DNA of 9,337 bases from JBFMAE01 sp040756085 (GTDB lineage Bacteria > Desulfobacterota > BSN033 > UBA1163): the NCBI GenBank assembly GCA_040756085.1, contig JBFMAE010000425.1, positions 1 through 9,337 on the forward strand, given 5' to 3'. The position numbers were made by a program, and so were the translations under genes. Under the pieces are notes generated by a model. The model saw only the letters and a list, made by a program, of their open reading frames with translations, was not told the DNA's origin and did no database searches. The first letter of the stretch is position 1. Every line of letters begins with the position of its first letter. This document shows, piece by piece, positions 6,692 through 9,337 of this stretch.

Positions 6692-7894
6692 ATGACAAAC
6701 GAAACAAATAACTCCGAACTCCAAACTCCGAACTCCGAACTTCCTCCGGGTTGGCGCTGGGTAAAATTGGGAGAGGTGTGCAGTCGTACAGAAAATCGAG
6801 ACCCGAGAACCACGCCAGATTTGCCTTTCCGGTATGTTGATATTTCAAGTATTGATAACCACTCAAAGCGAATTATAGAGGCTCGTATAATTCAAGGAAA
6901 AGATGCACCAAGCCGAGCAAGACAGGTCATTAAGGCAAATGATGTTATTGTAGCTACAACCCGCCCAAATCTAAATGCGGTTGCGCTTGTTCCGGAAGAA
7001 TTAGATAACGAAATTTGCAGCACAGGCTTCTGCATTTTGAGGCCAACGGAGCTTATCGACCCTTCGTTTTTGTTCACATTCGTTCAATCCAAATATTTTA
7101 TCGAAGAGATCTCAGGTCAAGTAAGGGGAATGCTTTATCCAGCCGTGACGGACAATCAAGTTCGTAATGTTTATTTAGCCCTACCATCTCTTTCGGAACA
7201 AAAACGCATCGCTGCAAAAATCCAAGAATTGATGCAAGAGGTGGAGCGTGCCCGGAGTGCCTGTGAAAAGCAATCAGAAGCGGCCAAAGCGCTCGCAGAC
7301 GCCTACCTCCGTGAAGTTTTTGAAAGTGAAGGAGCAAAGAAGTGGGAAAGAAAGAAGTTGGGGGAGGTATGTGAAATCATTATGGGTCAGTCTCCTCCAA
7401 GTAATTCTTATAACAAGGAGAGGGCCGGATTACCTTTTTTCCAAGGTAAAGCTGATTTTGGGGTCTATTCCCCCATGCCGCAAGTATGGTGCTCAAATCC
7501 AATGAAAATTTCCGAAGCAAATGATATCCTTATATCCGTGCGTGCACCTGTGGGACCCGTAAACATGGCAGATCAAAAATGCTGTATAGGAAGAGGACTC
7601 ACGGCATTAAGAGGTAATATAAACATAAATTCTTGGTTTGTGTTTTTCTATTTTAGGAGTATTGAGAATAACTGGGAGGGGCGGGGGAGCACATTTGATG
7701 CAATCCGAAAAAAAGATCTGGAAGGCATTTCGATACCCTGTCCATCTCTCTCCGAGCAAAACATAGCTACCTCCTATCTAAAACAAAAATTTGAAGAAAT
7801 AGAAAATCTTCAATCTGCAATCCAAAATCAGCAATCCGCATTAAGTGCCTTACCCCAGTCAATTTTAAGAAAGGCATTCAGTGGTGAGTTATAA
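6692..7894 (+). CDS. hsdS: Type I restriction enzyme specificity subunit (HsdS)
   Basis: HsdS recognises the bipartite DNA target of the type I enzyme and holds two HsdM copies. Two target recognition domains are visible. The first starts LPPGWRWVKLGEVC (residues 17-30) and is followed by a conserved helical spacer, LPSLSEQKRIAAKIQEL, from about 165 to 215. The second starts KKWERKKLGEVCEI (about 217) and is followed by a second helical region from LSEQN (about 353) to the end, finishing SILRKAFSGEL. I prefer ATG 6692 (400 residues). ATG 6584 would add 36 residues that look like translated repeat DNA, and the domain begins right after 6692; neither start has a clear Shine-Dalgarno. A 7-bp tandem repeat encodes residues 7-17, and a second 7-bp tract lies in the distal helix. 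The full length and both domains suggest function. Confidence 0.92.
   Translation: MTNETNNSELQTPNSELPPGWRWVKLGEVCSRTENRDPRTTPDLPFRYVDISSIDNHSKRIIEARIIQGKDAPSRARQVIKANDVIVATTRPNLNAVALVPEELDNEICSTGFCILRPTELIDPSFLFTFVQSKYFIEEISGQVRGMLYPAVTDNQVRNVYLALPSLSEQKRIAAKIQELMQEVERARSACEKQSEAAKALADAYLREVFESEGAKKWERKKLGEVCEIIMGQSPPSNSYNKERAGLPFFQGKADFGVYSPMPQVWCSNPMKISEANDILISVRAPVGPVNMADQKCCIGRGLTALRGNININSWFVFFYFRSIENNWEGRGSTFDAIRKKDLEGISIPCPSLSEQNIATSYLKQKFEEIENLQSAIQNQQSALSALPQSILRKAFSGEL
6710..6744 (+). repeat. 7-bp tandem repeat at the 5' end of hsdS
   Basis: There are five units of AACTCCG: copies 1, 3 and 4 are exact (6710-6716, 6724-6730, 6731-6737), copy 2 ends in A, and copy 5 reads AACTTCC (6738-6744). 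They encode NSELQTPNSELP just before the first recognition domain. Losing one unit would bring a TAA at 6762-6764 into frame; gaining one would bring a TGA at 6838-6840 into frame. Slippage would therefore switch the gene off. Confidence 0.75.
7804..7838 (+). repeat. 7-bp degenerate tandem repeat in the hsdS C-terminal helix
   Basis: There are five 7-bp units: AAATCTT, CAATCTG, CAATCCA, AAATCAG and CAATCCG. They encode ENLQSAIQNQQSA in the distal conserved helix of HsdS. The consensus CAATCCG is, after rotation, the same heptamer as that found inverted in hsdM at 9301-9335. Confidence 0.65.
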
Positions 7895-7902
7895 TTGAAA
7901 TA

Positions 7903-7909
7903 AAGGAGG
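7903..7909 (+). promoter_or_regulatory. Strong Shine-Dalgarno for the winged-helix-like gene
   Basis: AAGGAGG lies eight bases before ATG 7918. It is far stronger than anything before hsdS and supports independent, efficient initiation of the two-gene cassette. Confidence 0.75.
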
Positions 7910-7917
7910 CATACATT

Positions 7918-8355
7918 ATGAAAATTACAAAGAGTGATTGGATAATTTTGATTCTTAGAAAAAGTCCGTTAGATAGAATTCATATTATGAAAGCTCTTTT
8001 CCTTATTTGGCATAGGTCTAGAAGAAAAATGCAAGATTATTATTATTTCGAGCCTTATCTTTACGGGCCTTATAGCCTGGAGGTATATTCAGACCTTCGG
8101 AATTTTTTGGGACAAGGACTTGTGGTCCAACCACCGCATTCTGTACAACAATGGGCAAATTATTATTTGACAGTTCAAGGTCATAAGAAAGCTGAAGAGA
8201 TAGTTGCAAAAATTGATCGAACGGATATTGCGTTAATCGAAAATATAGTTGAAGAGGTATCTCATTTAGACTTCATTGAATTATTGAGAAAAGTATATCG
8301 TGAGGCTCCCGACTTTGCAGTCAGTTCTGTCCTTAAGGAGGTAATTAAACCATGA
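7918..8355 (+). CDS. Small winged-helix-like protein of unknown function paired with the Ntn hydrolase
   Basis: I do not recognise a named family with confidence. The 145 residues read like a compact winged helix: PLDRIHIMKALFLIWHR as a helical start, then FEPYLYGPYSLEVYSDLRNF, GQGLV and YYLTVQGHKKAEEI, the pattern of a recognition helix followed by a beta wing and an 'LT..G...A' segment. A C-terminal helical part ends FIELLRKVYREAPDFAVSSV. This resembles in outline the DUF4065/Panacea and related DNA- or protein-binding modules, some of which are antitoxins, but the signature is not exact. It has no signal peptide or membrane segment. It has a perfect Shine-Dalgarno, and its stop overlaps the next ATG by 4 bases (ATGA), so it is translated together with the Ntn hydrolase. 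It may be a regulator, antitoxin or adaptor for that hydrolase; this is inference. Confidence 0.7.
   Translation: MKITKSDWIILILRKSPLDRIHIMKALFLIWHRSRRKMQDYYYFEPYLYGPYSLEVYSDLRNFLGQGLVVQPPHSVQQWANYYLTVQGHKKAEEIVAKIDRTDIALIENIVEEVSHLDFIELLRKVYREAPDFAVSSVLKEVIKP
8335..8341 (+). promoter_or_regulatory. Strong Shine-Dalgarno for the Ntn hydrolase gene
   Basis: AAGGAGG lies in the last codons of the winged-helix-like gene, ten bases before ATG 8352. It fixes the start so that Thr follows Met1 directly. Confidence 0.75.
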
Positions 8356-9056
8356 CGCTAATCCTAGCAATTGCTGCTAAAGATGGAATAGTAATTGCCT
8401 CTGATGGACAGGTTACCTTGGGCCAAGTACGGTGGCAAGAAAAGAAAATTAAGCAGTTGAATGATAGATGTCTATGGAGTGGATCGGGAGAATTGGCCTT
8501 AATCCAAAGAGTAGATGAATCTATACAGCAATTACCTAACAAAGATCAACCACTTGCCATAATACGAGATTCACTTAGTAATATAGTGAAACAAGCAGTT
8601 ACGACTCTTTTACAACAAGATTTTCGGACACAATTTTTGCAACCACCCAATCCAGAGCTTTTGCTCCAGCTACATCCTGGAGATTTTATGTTTGTGGAGT
8701 GGCGAGGAGAATCTCGAATTCTGCATTTGCTATCCAATGGAACTAATGAGTGGATAAATAGAGCTTTTGCTTCTGGTACTGGGGCGCTTTTTGCTTATGC
8801 GTTACTTCAGAAATATCAGGGCCACATATACAATCTACAGAAAGCAAGCCTGTTAGCTTACAAGGTATTAGAAGAATCTATAGAAGTAGGTTCTTGGGGA
8901 TTGGGTTATCCAATTGACATATGGCAAATTAACACAAAAGTTATTAAAAACCTAAATGAAGATGAAATTGCTGCCTTTGCAGATGCCTCAAGGGCTCTCC
9001 GAGAGGCAGAAATTCAATCTTTTTTGGAGGAGGGTGAGGAGTTTGCCAAGAAATAA
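8352..9056 (+). CDS. Proteasome beta / HslV-like Ntn hydrolase
   Basis: The 234-residue protein begins MTLILAIAAKDGIVIASDGQ, the strand pair typical of proteasome beta subunits and HslV. Removal of Met1 would expose a Thr nucleophile. With Thr as residue 1, Asp falls at 17 in ASDGQVTLG, a segment strikingly like HslV. KKI (residues 30-32 in that numbering) matches the KK(I/V) carrying catalytic Lys33 if the preceding loop is two residues shorter. SGSG follows near the oxyanion-forming glycine position. SGTGALFAYALLQKY (141 onward, Met numbering) resembles the Ser129 region, and a YKVLEESIEVGSWG segment replaces the Asp166/Ser169 region without obvious conservation. It is predicted to be a cytoplasmic self-assembling threonine peptidase. 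No propeptide and no HslU or other ATPase gene is seen here. It overlaps its partner by 4 bases and hsdM by 14, placing it firmly in the RM operon. Substrate unknown. Confidence 0.85.
   Translation: MTLILAIAAKDGIVIASDGQVTLGQVRWQEKKIKQLNDRCLWSGSGELALIQRVDESIQQLPNKDQPLAIIRDSLSNIVKQAVTTLLQQDFRTQFLQPPNPELLLQLHPGDFMFVEWRGESRILHLLSNGTNEWINRAFASGTGALFAYALLQKYQGHIYNLQKASLLAYKVLEESIEVGSWGLGYPIDIWQINTKVIKNLNEDEIAAFADASRALREAEIQSFLEEGEEFAKK
9028..9034 (+). promoter_or_regulatory. Shine-Dalgarno for hsdM within the Ntn hydrolase gene
   Basis: AGGAGGG lies eight bases before TTG 9043. It decides between that start and the internal ATG at 9121, which has no ribosome binding site and would cut into conserved HsdM sequence. 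Confidence 0.6.
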
Positions 9057-9337
9057 TAACTCCCGCAGAATCTTATCTCCTCAATCTCTTAATTCTTACA
9101 TTAAGGGCATTTGCGATATTATGAGGAGGTCGGGGAGGGCGGGGGCGCTTCAATATGTGCCTGAGCTTACCTGGATGCTTTTTCTTCGGATTCTTGATGA
9201 GCGGGAAGAAGAAGAAGCAGAACAATCAAAGGCAGTCGGAGCCGGTTTCAGACCGTCATTGGAATATCCATATCGTTGGAGAGATTGGGCAGCACCTTCC
9301 GATTGCGGATTTCGGAATGGGGAATGCGGAATAAAAA
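9043..9337 (+). CDS. hsdM: Type I restriction enzyme methyltransferase subunit (HsdM), N-terminal part
   Basis: About 98 residues are seen before the right edge. With TTG 9043 as start the protein opens MPRNNNSRRILSPQSLNSYI, then GICDIMRRSGRAGALQYVPE, LTWMLFLRILDERE and YPYRWRDWAAP. This is the N-terminal helical domain of EcoEI-type HsdM, which precedes the N6-adenine methyltransferase domain (not reached). HsdM methylates the target adenine and, with HsdS, forms the core that HsdR joins. The TTG start is chosen because conserved sequence lies upstream of ATG 9121 and AGGAGGG stands eight bases before it; GTG 9034 is a weaker alternative. It overlaps the Ntn hydrolase stop by 14 bases. The last visible stretch, DCGFRNGECGIK, is encoded by a 7-bp tandem repeat that looks inserted in the reading frame. 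Confidence 0.88.
   Translation, partial: MPRNNNSRRILSPQSLNSYIKGICDIMRRSGRAGALQYVPELTWMLFLRILDEREEEEAEQSKAVGAGFRPSLEYPYRWRDWAAPSDCGFRNGECGIK
9301..9335 (+). repeat. 7-bp tandem repeat inside hsdM at the window edge
   Basis: The units are GATTGCG, GATTTCG, GAATGGG, GAATGCG and GAATAAA. The reverse complement of the first, CGCAATC, is a rotation of the CAATCCG unit in hsdS at 7804-7838, so the same heptamer occurs in opposite orientation. The tract may continue past the edge. Confidence 0.65.

Noticed and set aside
6710..7838. Short repeats as a CRISPR array
   Set aside because: The units are 7 bp, directly tandem and within coding sequence, with no spacers.
8352..9056. Calling the Ntn hydrolase hslV
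   Set aside because: The N-terminal segment is HslV-like, but the rest diverges, the protein is longer than HslV, no hslU is adjacent, and the Asp166/Ser169 region is not clearly conserved.
9121..9123. ATG as start of hsdM
   Set aside because: Conserved HsdM sequence (PQSLNSYIKGICDI) lies upstream in the same frame, and TTG 9043 has AGGAGGG at good spacing.

Overview
The window looks like a chromosomal segment of a Gram-negative, anaerobe-like bacterium, most plausibly Desulfobacterota (deltaproteobacteria) or a neighbouring phylum. The reasons are an LPS-type family 9 glycosyltransferase, a stand-alone EF-Tu domain II protein, a cysteine-rich activase-like radical SAM enzyme, and a short dispersed palindrome of a kind I associate with such genomes. 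The taxonomic assignment is inference. All genes lie on the + strand.

Region 1 (1-1785) is ordinary chromosome with higher G+C. It holds the 3' end of a heptosyltransferase-like gene, an 85-residue EF-Tu-domain-II-like protein, and a radical SAM protein with additional Cys clusters. A 91-base gap (1786-1876) follows, containing a palindromic repeat whose 3' arm also appears to serve as the ribosome binding site of the next gene.

Region 2 (1877 to the right edge) is a more A+T-rich, tightly packed type I restriction-modification island. Its order is hsdR, radC-like gene, AlbA_2/GHKL ATPase gene, hsdS, small winged-helix-like gene, proteasome/HslV-like Ntn hydrolase gene, and hsdM, which runs off the right edge. 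Four junctions overlap: three by 4 bases in an ATGA arrangement and the last by 14 bases. This suggests one translationally coupled operon. HsdR (translocase/nuclease), HsdS (two target recognition domains) and HsdM (N-terminal part seen) would form the restriction enzyme.

The most unusual element is the pair inserted between hsdS and hsdM. The first gene encodes a 145-residue winged-helix-like protein. The second encodes a 234-residue Ntn hydrolase that keeps the Thr nucleophile directly after Met1, the Asp17-equivalent and a Lys33-equivalent of the proteasome fold, with no ATPase partner in view. A link between a type I RM enzyme and a self-compartmentalising-type protease could be a control module (compare proteolytic restriction alleviation) or an independent defence or toxin-antitoxin-like cassette. 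Both are inference.

The island also carries several short tandem repeats: three 7-bp tracts (hsdS 5' end, hsdS 3' end, and hsdM on the opposite strand), an 11-bp tract covering the stop codon of the AlbA_2 gene, and low-complexity sequence up to hsdS. The 5' hsdS tract could switch the gene on and off by slippage, because both alternative frames close within about 100 bases. I saw no RNA genes, CRISPR array, insertion sequence or convincing factor-independent terminator.
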